NCBI GenBank assembly: GCA_964568355.1 | Contig: CAZMRK010000653.1 | Location: 1 to 6,697, forward strand | DNA: 6,697 nt | Direction: 5' to 3' | Origin: JAJPJX01 sp964568355 | GTDB lineage: Bacteria; Acidobacteriota; Terriglobia; Bryobacterales; Bryobacteraceae | Part shown: one piece after another, positions 1 through 5,456 of the stretch | How the letters are laid out: each line of letters starts with the position of its first letter | Position numbering within the stretch: the stretch's first letter is position 1 | The notes under the pieces: generated by a model | Told to the model about the DNA's origin: nothing | The model's input: the letters and a program-made list of their open reading frames with translations, nothing else | Database searches by the model: none | Translations under genes and position numbers: made by a program

Positions 1-858
1 CTCGCGGAACGGTCCGCCAAGATCGTCCCGGAGCAGGGCGAATTCCACAGTGGCCTTGAGGAAGCCGAGTTTATCGCCGGCATCGTGGCGCGTGCCCTCG
101 AAACGATAGGCATAGATCGGGTGCTTGCGCAGCAGGATCTTGAGGGCATCGGTCAACTGAATCTCTCCGCCCGCGCCGGGTTTGGTTACACCGAGCGCGT
201 CGAATACCTCCGGAGTGAGCACGTAGCGGCCGATGATGGCGAGATTGGATGGCGCTTCGGAAGGCTGGGGCTTCTCGACCAGGTTGCGCACCCGGAACAG
301 GCGGTCGTTGCTCCCATTGTGCTCGACCGGCTCGCCGTCGATACAGCCGTAGGAGGAGATTTTGTCCGGCGGCACCTCCATCACCGCGATTACCGAGGCG
401 CCGAAGAAATCGTGAACGTCGGTGAGCTGCCGCAGGCAGGGGACCTGGGAGTGGATCACGTCGTCCGCCAGAACCACGGCGAAGGGTTCGCTGCCGATCA
501 GTTCCTTGGCACGCAGGACGGCGTGGCCCAACCCGAGCGCCTCTTTCTGGCGCACGTAGGCCACATCGATCTTGGACACGTTGCGGACCGATGCCAGCAG
601 ATCTTTCTTGGAGCGCGACTCCAGCAGATACTCCAGCTCAAAGCTGACGTCGAAGTGATCTTCAATCGCCGTCTTGCCGCGCCCGGTCACGATCAGGATA
701 TTCTCGATGCCGGATTGGATGGCTTCTTCAATTCCGTACTGAATGATCGGCTTGTCTACTAAAGGAAGCATCTCCTTTGGTTGTGCCTTGGTAGCCGGTA
801 AAAACCGTGTGCCCAGCCCGGCTGCGGGAAAAACGGCTTTGCGTACCTTGGATGCCAT
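1..858 (-). CDS. galU: UTP-glucose-1-phosphate uridylyltransferase, 3' end cut by window edge
   Basis: The enzyme makes UDP-glucose from UTP and glucose-1-phosphate in the cytoplasm, feeding cell-envelope polysaccharide and nucleotide-sugar synthesis. The frame is open for 286 codons from the ATG at 858 to the window edge. Bacterial GalU proteins are about 290-300 residues, so only a few C-terminal residues and the stop should be missing. Visible motifs are the nucleotide-binding loop GLGTRFLPATK (residues 14-24) followed by PKEMLPLVDKP, GLGHAVL (109-115), the metal-binding LADD (130-133), VEKP with the conserved lysine K196, GEIQLTDAL (231-239) and GTRHDAGDKLGFLKA near the end. The start places the loop at the usual distance from the N-terminus. 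An AAGGA lies 14 nt upstream of the ATG, too far for a good ribosome site. The gene diverges from the ferredoxin gene. The family assignment is secure; the start is probable. Confidence 0.96.
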   Translation of the reverse strand, partial: MASKVRKAVFPAAGLGTRFLPATKAQPKEMLPLVDKPIIQYGIEEAIQSGIENILIVTGRGKTAIEDHFDVSFELEYLLESRSKKDLLASVRNVSKIDVAYVRQKEALGLGHAVLRAKELIGSEPFAVVLADDVIHSQVPCLRQLTDVHDFFGASVIAVMEVPPDKISSYGCIDGEPVEHNGSNDRLFRVRNLVEKPQPSEAPSNLAIIGRYVLTPEVFDALGVTKPGAGGEIQLTDALKILLRKHPIYAYRFEGTRHDAGDKLGFLKATVEFALLRDDLGGPFRE

Positions 859-931
859 CGTTCTCAGTTTCGTCCTTTTCCTCTTGGAATTGGGATGGAA
901 ATGCAACGGTGACCGGCTGCAGAGGCCGGCC

Positions 932-947
932 AGTGACTATTGTCACA
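932..947. promoter_or_regulatory. CRP-like palindromic operator candidate
   Basis: The site AGTGA-CTATTG-TCACA matches the E. coli CRP consensus TGTGA-N6-TCACA at nine of ten defined positions, and its inner part GTGAC-N4-GTCAC is a perfect inverted repeat. It lies in the spacer between galU and the ferredoxin gene. Its centre is about 60 bp upstream of the ferredoxin start and about 81 bp upstream of the galU start, so it could serve either gene. Binding by a CRP/FNR-family regulator is inference; the regulator is not in this window. Confidence 0.4.
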
Positions 948-978
948 TGATTTGTGTTTCCTCCGGTGCTATGGTACA

Positions 979-984
979 TATAAC
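979..984 (+). promoter_or_regulatory. Putative -10 box of the ferredoxin gene
   Basis: TATAAC matches five of six positions of the TATAAT box in the only AT-rich part of this spacer. It predicts a transcript starting near 991, about 8 nt before the ATG at 999. No good -35 hexamer sits 16-18 bp upstream, which would fit activator dependence through the palindrome at 932-947. The ferredoxin gene has no clear Shine-Dalgarno sequence, consistent with such a short leader. Confidence 0.35.
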
Positions 985-998
985 TTCTGGAAATTACC

Positions 999-1259
999 AT
1001 GGCATACGTAATTGCAGAACCCTGCATTGGAACGAAAGATACCGCTTGCGTGGACGCCTGCCCGGTAGATTGCATTCATCCCAAGAAGGACGAAGCCAAT
1101 CATGCCGAAGCGGAGATGCTGTATATCGACCCGGTCGAATGTATCGACTGCGGCGCCTGCGTACCGGTATGTCCCGTTTCGGCGATCTTTGCGCTAGACG
1201 ATCTGCCGGAAAAGTGGCAGGAGTTCACGGCCAAGAACGCGGCCTATTACGGCCGCTGA
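999..1259 (+). CDS. fdxA: Seven-iron-type [3Fe-4S][4Fe-4S] ferredoxin, FdxA-like
   Basis: This small 86-residue cytoplasmic electron carrier has eight cysteines: C9, C17, C21, C25, C48, C51, C54 and C58. The first half reads C9-x7-C17-x3-C21-P-x2-C25 and the second C48-x2-C51-x2-C54-x3-C58-P. At the position where 2[4Fe-4S] ferredoxins carry the second cysteine of motif one there is T12, as in Azotobacter FdI-like and mycobacterial FdxA-like proteins where this position does not ligate a cluster. By that family model C9, C17 and C58 hold a [3Fe-4S] cluster and C21, C48, C51 and C54 hold a [4Fe-4S] cluster, with C25 free. The linker between the halves, with PKKDEANHAEAE, is about eight residues longer than in Azotobacter FdI. 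The ATG gives the canonical AYVIAEPC N-terminus. The gene's 3' end overlaps the convergent queD by 13 bp. The redox partner cannot be told from context. Confidence 0.95.
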   Translation: MAYVIAEPCIGTKDTACVDACPVDCIHPKKDEANHAEAEMLYIDPVECIDCGACVPVCPVSAIFALDDLPEKWQEFTAKNAAYYGR

Positions 1260-1651
1260 CGGGTCCCTGTTTCCTCCAGAGAAGACCGGTACGTTGCACT
1301 ACACGTATCGGTCTCCCAAATTTTTACCCTTTCTACCCGCACCGAATTCTCCCGTTTAAGTTCTTTAGATAGTTCATCGTAGAAGTATTTTGCCATGTTT
1401 TCGGCAGAGGGGTTGAGCTGGTCGAAGGGGGCCAATTCGTTTAGAAACTGGTGATCCAGCCGCTCCACCACGGCGTGCATTTTCTGCTTGACGTCGACAA
1501 AATCCACCAGCAGGCCGATCGAGTCCAGTTGCGCTCCTTCGAAGGTCACCTGAACTTTATAGTTGTGCCCGTGCACGTTTTCGCATTTCCCGTGATAATT
1601 GCGCAGGGCGTGGCCCGCCGCAAAGGTTTCTTCTACTGTCACTTCAAACAT
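1247..1651 (-). CDS. queD: 6-carboxy-5,6,7,8-tetrahydropterin synthase (QueD/PTPS family)
   Basis: This 134-residue cytoplasmic enzyme belongs to the 6-pyruvoyl-tetrahydropterin synthase family. Bacterial members typically convert dihydroneopterin triphosphate to 6-carboxytetrahydropterin for queuosine (7-deazaguanine) synthesis. Zinc-ligand histidines are seen at H14 (AAGH), H27 and H29 (HGH). The catalytic cysteine is C23 in GKCENVHGHNYKV, the D66-H67 pair lies in ERLDHQFLN, and the substrate-binding glutamate is E113 in KIWETDT. The C-x3-HGH spacing favours QueD over eukaryote-type PTPS. The ATG at 1651 was chosen because it gives the family N-terminus MFEVTVEE and has a GGAG upstream. A start 14 codons earlier would lie within the helicase gene. 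The tail after about residue 123 (ETGTRQRP) is unconserved and overlaps the ferredoxin gene's end. The gene overlaps the upstream helicase gene by 8 nt, so it probably lies in its operon. No other queuosine genes are visible. Confidence 0.93.
   Translation of the reverse strand: MFEVTVEETFAAGHALRNYHGKCENVHGHNYKVQVTFEGAQLDSIGLLVDFVDVKQKMHAVVERLDHQFLNELAPFDQLNPSAENMAKYFYDELSKELKRENSVRVERVKIWETDTCSATYRSSLEETGTRQRP
1283..1325 (+). terminator. Intrinsic terminator for the ferredoxin gene, inside queD
   Basis: The arms at 1283-1294 (AGACCGGTACGT) and 1303-1314 (ACGTATCGGTCT) pair over 12 bp, with one G-U wobble at 1289/1308 and an 8-nt loop. CCCAAATTTTT follows, with the T-run at 1321-1325. It begins 24 nt after the ferredoxin stop codon and points correctly to end that transcript. 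The arms lie within codons 113-123 of queD on the other strand. In the queD mRNA the wobble pair becomes an A-C mismatch and no U-run follows, so termination should be one-directional. Confidence 0.65.
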
Positions 1652-3581
1652 TGAAAAATTTCTCCACGTCGCTAATTGTTGTGGTGAATCCATAGTCCGG
1701 CAGGCTGTCGAAGAAGACCTGGCCGTAACGCTGCCGGGTCACGCGGTTATCCAGCAGCACCAGCACCCCGCGGTCGGAGCGGCTGCGGATCAGGCGGCCA
1801 AAGCCCTGCTTGAGAGCGATGGCCGCCTGGGGGATCTGGTAGTCGTAGAAGGGATTGCCGCCCTCGGCGCGGATGTTCTGAACGCGCGCCTCCACGACCG
1901 GGTCCGAGGGAACAGCGAACGGCAGCCGGTCGATGATCACGCAGCTCAACTGTTCGCCGGGTACATCCACACCCTGCCAGAAGGAAGAGGTCGCAAACAA
2001 TACGCAATTGGGTGTGGTGCGGAACTCTTCGAGCAGGACACTGCGGGGCCGAGTGCCCTGGAGCAGAGAAGGATATTCCAGCTTCGGCGAGACCTTGTCA
2101 TAGATCAGACGCATCTGTTGATAGCTGGTGAACAGCACAAAGGCGCGCCCGCGCGAATAGCGCAGCAGGCGGAGCACCTCGCCCGCCGCGTAGTGGGCGA
2201 AGGAGAGATCCCGCGGATCGGGCAGCTTTTGCGGCACATAGAGCAGGGCTTGCCGGGGATAATCGAAATGGCCGGGGACGATCAGGGTGCGGGCGCCGCG
2301 CAATCCCAGGCGCCGGGCGATGAAATCGAAATTGCCTCCTACGGCGAGGGTGGCCGAGGTGAGCACGGTGGTATCCACGCGGTCGAACAGGCGCTCGGAG
2401 AGAATCGAAGAGACATCGATGGGGGTGGCCTGCAGGAAGCAGCCGCGCCCGCGCCGCTCGATCCAATAGACGTAGTTGCGGTCGTCGCTCTCCAGGATGA
2501 ATTTCAGGGCGGAGGCGATTTCGACCGTGCGCGTCAACAGCGGCTGGGCTTCGTTTGGCATCGGGCTCAGCGTATTCAGAAACGATCCGGTCAGCTCCAG
2601 CCCCTGGAGCAGATCCTGGTAGGCCTCGCTGTGGCGTTCCACAAAGGCGGCACGACCGGTAAAGCCGATGCGTCCGTCTCCCGCGCCGAATAGCGAAAAA
2701 AAGCGCAGCGTCAGCTCGTCCAGCCGCTCCAGAATCCGGTCCAATTCCGCGGTTCCGAACTTCTTCTGACGTGCCACCGCGGCGATATCGCGCCGCAGTT
2801 CCTGGAAACGATAGCTGCTGACGGAGACGCCGAAATATTGGCCGGCGATATCTTCGATCTCGTGAGCCTCATCGAAGACGACGGCGTGATATTCCGGCAG
2901 GATGCTGCTCTCGATGTCCTCTTCGCCGCGGATCGCCAGGTCTGCAAAGAACAGGTGGTGGTTGACGATGATGATGTCGCTTTCCTGCGCGCGGCGGTGC
3001 ATCAGCGTCACGAAGCAGCGGTCGAACTGAGGGCACTTCTGTCCGGTGCACATCTCGCGCCGGGCATCCACCTTGGCCCAGGCAGTGCTGGCTTCGGGCA
3101 GTTGCCGGATCTCGGCGCGGTCGCCGAACTCGGTGGATTTTTCCCATTCCCGGATGATTTGGAAATCGGCCACCTCCTCCAGGCCGCTCAGGATCGGCTC
3201 TCGCTCGGCGTCCTGGATCTTCTGGCGGCAGGCATAGTTGCTGCGTCCCTTCATGTAGCAGACGCGCAGCGGCTGCGAGAAGTGCTGCTGCAGGAAGGGC
3301 ACGTCCTTGAAGAAGAGCTGCTCCTGAAGGTTCTTCGTTCCGGTGGAGACCACGATGCGTTTACCGGAAAGGATGGCGGGGACGAGGTAGGCGAGGGTCT
3401 TGCCGGTGCCGGTGCCGGCTTCCACAATCAGGTGGCGGCGGTCGGCCAGAGCTGATTCCACGGCCTCAGCCATTTCCACCTGCCCGGGCCGGTATTCATA
3501 TTGCGGATGCCACTTGGAAAGCGTGCCGTGCCGGGAGAAAAACTGCCGTGCTGTCGGCGCCACTTTCGCCTGAGTCGTCAT
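1644..3581 (-). CDS. dinG: ATP-dependent DNA helicase, DinG/YoaA type (XPD-like, Fe-S)
   Basis: This 645-residue superfamily 2 helicase should unwind DNA 5' to 3' and act on repair or replication intermediates such as R-loops, by analogy with E. coli DinG and YoaA. Walker A is AGTGTGKT (residues 55-62). Four cysteines, C118, C178, C183 and C189, lie between motifs I and II where XPD/DinG proteins bind a [4Fe-4S] cluster. The Walker B/DEAH box is VFDEAH (235-240), motif III includes TSAT (408-411), motif V is SFWQGVDVPG (533-542) and motif VI is QGFGRLIRSRSDRG (592-605). The length matches E. coli YoaA, and no N-terminal exonuclease domain of the Firmicutes DinG type is present. The ATG at 3581 gives a normal N-terminus before RPGQ but has no clear Shine-Dalgarno. 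The gene follows the siroheme gene by 41 bp and its stop overlaps the queD start. DinG versus YoaA cannot be separated from sequence alone. Confidence 0.95.
   Translation of the reverse strand: MTTQAKVAPTARQFFSRHGTLSKWHPQYEYRPGQVEMAEAVESALADRRHLIVEAGTGTGKTLAYLVPAILSGKRIVVSTGTKNLQEQLFFKDVPFLQQHFSQPLRVCYMKGRSNYACRQKIQDAEREPILSGLEEVADFQIIREWEKSTEFGDRAEIRQLPEASTAWAKVDARREMCTGQKCPQFDRCFVTLMHRRAQESDIIIVNHHLFFADLAIRGEEDIESSILPEYHAVVFDEAHEIEDIAGQYFGVSVSSYRFQELRRDIAAVARQKKFGTAELDRILERLDELTLRFFSLFGAGDGRIGFTGRAAFVERHSEAYQDLLQGLELTGSFLNTLSPMPNEAQPLLTRTVEIASALKFILESDDRNYVYWIERRGRGCFLQATPIDVSSILSERLFDRVDTTVLTSATLAVGGNFDFIARRLGLRGARTLIVPGHFDYPRQALLYVPQKLPDPRDLSFAHYAAGEVLRLLRYSRGRAFVLFTSYQQMRLIYDKVSPKLEYPSLLQGTRPRSVLLEEFRTTPNCVLFATSSFWQGVDVPGEQLSCVIIDRLPFAVPSDPVVEARVQNIRAEGGNPFYDYQIPQAAIALKQGFGRLIRSRSDRGVLVLLDNRVTRQRYGQVFFDSLPDYGFTTTISDVEKFFNV
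1662..1665 (-). promoter_or_regulatory. Ribosome binding site of queD
   Basis: GGAG sits 10 nt upstream of the queD ATG, inside the last codons of the helicase gene. It supports the start at 1651 over the longer alternative, and fits coupled translation at the overlapping stop and start. Confidence 0.5.
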
Positions 3582-3598
3582 GGGAGGGAATATTTTTC

Positions 3599-3604
3599 AT
3601 TGTA
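3599..3604 (-). promoter_or_regulatory. Possible internal -10 box before dinG
   Basis: TACAAT lies in the 41-bp gap between the siroheme gene and dinG and matches TATAAT at five of six positions. It would start a transcript near 3592, about 11 nt before the dinG ATG. No -35 match is visible, so dinG may equally be read only from the upstream gene. Confidence 0.22.
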
Positions 3605-3622
3605 GCGTGTGTCCGCGCAGCC

Positions 3623-4075
3623 TCACGGGAGCACGGCTTCCAGGCGGCGACGCAGTTCCGCGGCCATGCGGGGGCTCTCGCCTCCCGTGGAGACGGCAAT
3701 CTGGAGCCGGCCGCGGCGAACCCGGGCGGGCACCAGAAAATCGCACTCTTCGAGCGAATCGGCCACGTTCGCCCAAATCCCGCGCCGGGCGGCCTCGCGG
3801 GCGACCGCCCGGTTGACGGCGCGGACGTTCGCGGCCGTGAAGACCAGGCAGGCGCCGCGCAGGTCCGAAGGCCGAAACGCGCGGCGGAGGAGGCGTACCG
3901 GCAGGCGCTCAAATCCGGCGTCCCAGGCGGGGGCCACCACCGTCACGCGGGCTCCGGCTTCGAGCAACCCTTTGGCTTTGCGCAGGGCCACTTTCCCCGC
4001 GCCGACGATGAGCACGGGCTTTCCGTTCAAATCGAGAAACAGCGGATAGTAGGGTGGCCGGTTCGTCGGGGACAT
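3623..4075 (-). CDS. Precorrin-2 dehydrogenase / sirohydrochlorin ferrochelatase (siroheme synthase N-terminal type)
   Basis: The protein resembles the NAD-dependent domain of CysG and yeast Met8p, and stand-alone Bacillus YlnF/SirC. It would oxidise precorrin-2 to sirohydrochlorin, perhaps also inserting iron, to give siroheme for sulfite or nitrite reductases. The 150 residues begin PPYYPLFLDLNGKPVLIVG and contain the dinucleotide loop VGAGKVA (24-30), the strand RVTVVAP (43-49), FTAANVRAVN (79-88), the catalytic-type aspartate D106 in NVADS, CDFLVPA (111-117) and STGGESPRMA (129-138). It ends at LEAVLP, so the C-terminal dimerisation/chelatase segment of the roughly 200-residue forms is mostly absent; it is closest in size to YlnF (about 160). 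The ATG at 4075 was chosen because the family match starts there; an in-frame ATG at 4126 would extend into der. The gene heads the minus-strand group with dinG and queD. Whether it retains chelatase activity is unknown. Confidence 0.88.
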   Translation of the reverse strand: MSPTNRPPYYPLFLDLNGKPVLIVGAGKVALRKAKGLLEAGARVTVVAPAWDAGFERLPVRLLRRAFRPSDLRGACLVFTAANVRAVNRAVAREAARRGIWANVADSLEECDFLVPARVRRGRLQIAVSTGGESPRMAAELRRRLEAVLP

Positions 4076-4084
4076 GGCGTTTCG

Positions 4085-4090
4085 ATTATA
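4085..4090 (-). promoter_or_regulatory. -10 box of the siroheme gene
   Basis: A perfect TATAAT lies in a 49-bp spacer between divergent genes. Counting from it, transcription would start near 4078, about 3 nt before the ATG at 4075, giving an almost leaderless mRNA. No ribosome site is seen upstream of the ATG. No -35 hexamer close to TTGACA is found at 16-18 bp, and that zone overlaps the box of the opposite promoter. Confidence 0.45.
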
Positions 4091-4110
4091 GTGCGGGTGC
4101 AAGCGGATGA

Positions 4111-4116
4111 TATGAT
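4111..4116 (+). promoter_or_regulatory. -10 box of der
   Basis: TATGAT matches five of six positions of the -10 consensus. It predicts a start near 4123, about 2 nt before the der ATG. The AAGGA at 4119-4123 looks like a Shine-Dalgarno but is only 1 nt from the ATG, too close to work normally. Leaderless initiation is a fair alternative; so is a longer transcript from a promoter I cannot see. Confidence 0.38.
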
Positions 4117-4124
4117 AGAAGGAC

Positions 4125-5408
4125 ATGTCGCAGGACACTCCCACGGTCGTCATCGTGGGCAGGCCCAACGTTGGAAAATCCACCCTTTTTAATCGGATCA
4201 CGGGTCAAAGGCGCGCCATTGTCGGCGACGAGCCCGGCATCACGCGGGACCGGATCCAAGGGACTGCCCGATATCTGGGCCGGCATTTCCGCCTGGTCGA
4301 TACCGGGGGCATCGTAGTCGACGATGAAGAGTTCATCCCGGCGCAGATTTTGAAGCAGGCGCGGGTGGCTCTGGAGCAGGCTGCCCACATCATCTTCCTT
4401 GTGGACGGACGCAGCGAGATTACCGCTGCGGATCGCGATCTGGCGCGGCTGCTGCTGCGCCTCGGCAAGCCTGTCTCGCTGGCGGTCAACAAGATCGATA
4501 GTGCCGCTCGCGAGCTGCTGGTCCCTGAATTCTACAGCCTCGGCATCGGCGAGGTGTTTCCGGTTTCGGCGGAACATGGCATCGGCGTGGACGCGCTTCT
4601 GGAGCACGTGACCGGGGGGCTACCCGAAATCGAGCTGGAGCCGGAAGGCCCGGTGATCAAGGTCGCCATCATCGGCAGGCCCAATGTGGGGAAGTCCACG
4701 CTGCTGAACGCGCTGATCGGGGAGGAACGCTCCATTGTCTCGCCCATCGCCGGCACCACGCGCGACACCGTGGATGAGCATATCCAGGTGGATGGCACCG
4801 AGTACGTTTTCATGGATACGGCCGGCATTCGCCGCAAGGGCAAGACCAAGCTCATGGCCGAGAAACTGAGCGTGGTCATGGCTCGCCGGCACATCCGCCT
4901 GGCCGATGTCGTACTACTGGTGGTAGACGCCGTGGAAGGCATGCTGGCGCTCGACGCCACGATCGCCGGGTACGCTCACGAGGGGGGGCGAGGCCTGATC
5001 ATCTGCGTCAACAAATGGGATCAGGCGGGGGAGAAGAACCGGTCGGCCTTTGAGCGGAAGGTGCGTGACCATCTGAAGTTTCTGGACTACGCGCCGGTGG
5101 CCTTCCTCTCCGCCAGAACGCGCGCCGGGGTCCCCGGGCTGTTCAAAGTGATCCGGGAAGTCTACGATTCCGCCTCGCAGCGCGTGACCACCGGAGAGCT
5201 GAATCGCTTTGTAGAGAGCCTGCACTACGACGAGCGCAAAATCTTCTACATCACGCAGCCGTCAGTTCGTCCGCCGACGTTTGTTTTATTTACCAACCGC
5301 AAAGAGCCGCTGCACTTCTCGCACGAACGCTACCTGATCAATCAGCTTCGCCGCAGATTCGGGTTCCGTGGCGCGCCCATCATGCTGAAAAACAAATCCC
5401 GTAAGTAG
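4125..5408 (+). CDS. der: Ribosome-assembly GTPase Der (EngA)
   Basis: Der is an essential GTPase with two tandem G domains that helps mature the 50S ribosomal subunit. Domain 1 shows GRPNVGKST (12-20), the switch threonine T40, DTGG (59-62), NKID (122-125) and SAE (148-150). Domain 2 shows GRPNVGKST (184-192), TT at 211-212, DTAG (231-234), NKWD (296-299) and SAR (329-331). The C-terminal KH-like domain contains PPTFVLFTN (383-391), ERYLINQLRRRFGF (401-414) and GAPIML. The length of 427 is near B. subtilis Der (436), and every G motif is intact, so it should be functional. The ATG at 4125 is the only start giving the usual short lead into the first P-loop. It diverges from the siroheme gene and ends 10 bp before the convergent permease stop. 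Its own stop is TAG, relevant to the amber codon in that permease. Confidence 0.98.
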   Translation: MSQDTPTVVIVGRPNVGKSTLFNRITGQRRAIVGDEPGITRDRIQGTARYLGRHFRLVDTGGIVVDDEEFIPAQILKQARVALEQAAHIIFLVDGRSEITAADRDLARLLLRLGKPVSLAVNKIDSAARELLVPEFYSLGIGEVFPVSAEHGIGVDALLEHVTGGLPEIELEPEGPVIKVAIIGRPNVGKSTLLNALIGEERSIVSPIAGTTRDTVDEHIQVDGTEYVFMDTAGIRRKGKTKLMAEKLSVVMARRHIRLADVVLLVVDAVEGMLALDATIAGYAHEGGRGLIICVNKWDQAGEKNRSAFERKVRDHLKFLDYAPVAFLSARTRAGVPGLFKVIREVYDSASQRVTTGELNRFVESLHYDERKIFYITQPSVRPPTFVLFTNRKEPLHFSHERYLINQLRRRFGFRGAPIMLKNKSRK

Positions 5409-5456
5409 CTCATAGCTGTCAGCTTTCAGCTGACTGCTGACCGCTGATCGCTTTTT
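5408..5456. repeat. Degenerate 7-bp tandem repeat (GCT-N4 units)
   Basis: From the last base of the der stop the sequence reads in 7-bp steps: GCTCATA, GCTGTCA, GCTTTCA, GCTGACT, GCTGACC, GCTGATC, GCTTTTT. GCT recurs seven times at exact 7-bp spacing, and the inner five units (5415-5449) also share a pyrimidine-purine pattern close to GCTGACA. It fills the gap between two convergent genes and supplies the last nine sense codons and stop of the permease frame. Short heptamer arrays occur between genes in several bacterial groups. Origin and function here are unknown. Confidence 0.75.
5418..5434. terminator. Hairpin between convergent der and permease genes, possible weak terminator
   Basis: GTCAGCT-TTC-AGCTGAC forms a 7-bp perfect stem with a 3-nt loop, starting 9 nt after der ends and covering the permease stop codon. 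For the der transcript a run of five Ts follows at 5452-5456, but 17 nt away, so this is not a standard intrinsic terminator. The surrounding heptamers allow several alternative pairings. Confidence 0.3.

Noticed and set aside
85..762. Plus-strand open frame of 225 codons opposite galU
   Set aside because: The minus strand encodes an unbroken GalU across the same bases; the plus frame has no recognisable domain.
924..931. GGCCGGCC palindrome beside the CRP-like site
   Set aside because: An 8-bp GC palindrome is easily found by chance in such DNA and no spacing or repeat supports a role.
743..1372. Plus-strand open frame overlapping the ferredoxin gene in another frame
   Set aside because: It runs across the galU start, the spacer, the ferredoxin and the queD end; only the ferredoxin frame shows a conserved protein.
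1599..2693. Long plus-strand open frame of 364 codons opposite dinG
   Set aside because: It lies fully antisense to a helicase with every motif intact, resembles no known family, and is expected in GC-rich DNA where the reverse frame of a gene stays open.
3600..3600. Upstream ATG at 3600 (minus strand) as the dinG start
   Set aside because: It is 19 nt upstream of the dinG ATG and therefore out of frame.
4119..4123. AAGGA as the der ribosome binding site
   Set aside because: It is 1 nt from the ATG, much closer than the usual 5-9 nt spacing, so it was not annotated as a functional site.
3548..4192. Plus-strand open frame opposite the siroheme gene
   Set aside because: The minus-strand product has clear family motifs and the plus-strand translation does not; it also runs into der.
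5406..5408. Genome-wide reassignment of TAG as an explanation for the permease stop
   Set aside because: der ends in TAG at its normal family length, so TAG seems to act as a real stop here; this is one example only and does not exclude local readthrough.
5408..5456. CRISPR array or attachment site at the repeat
   Set aside because: Units are 7 bp with no spacers, and no cas, integrase or transposase gene is nearby.
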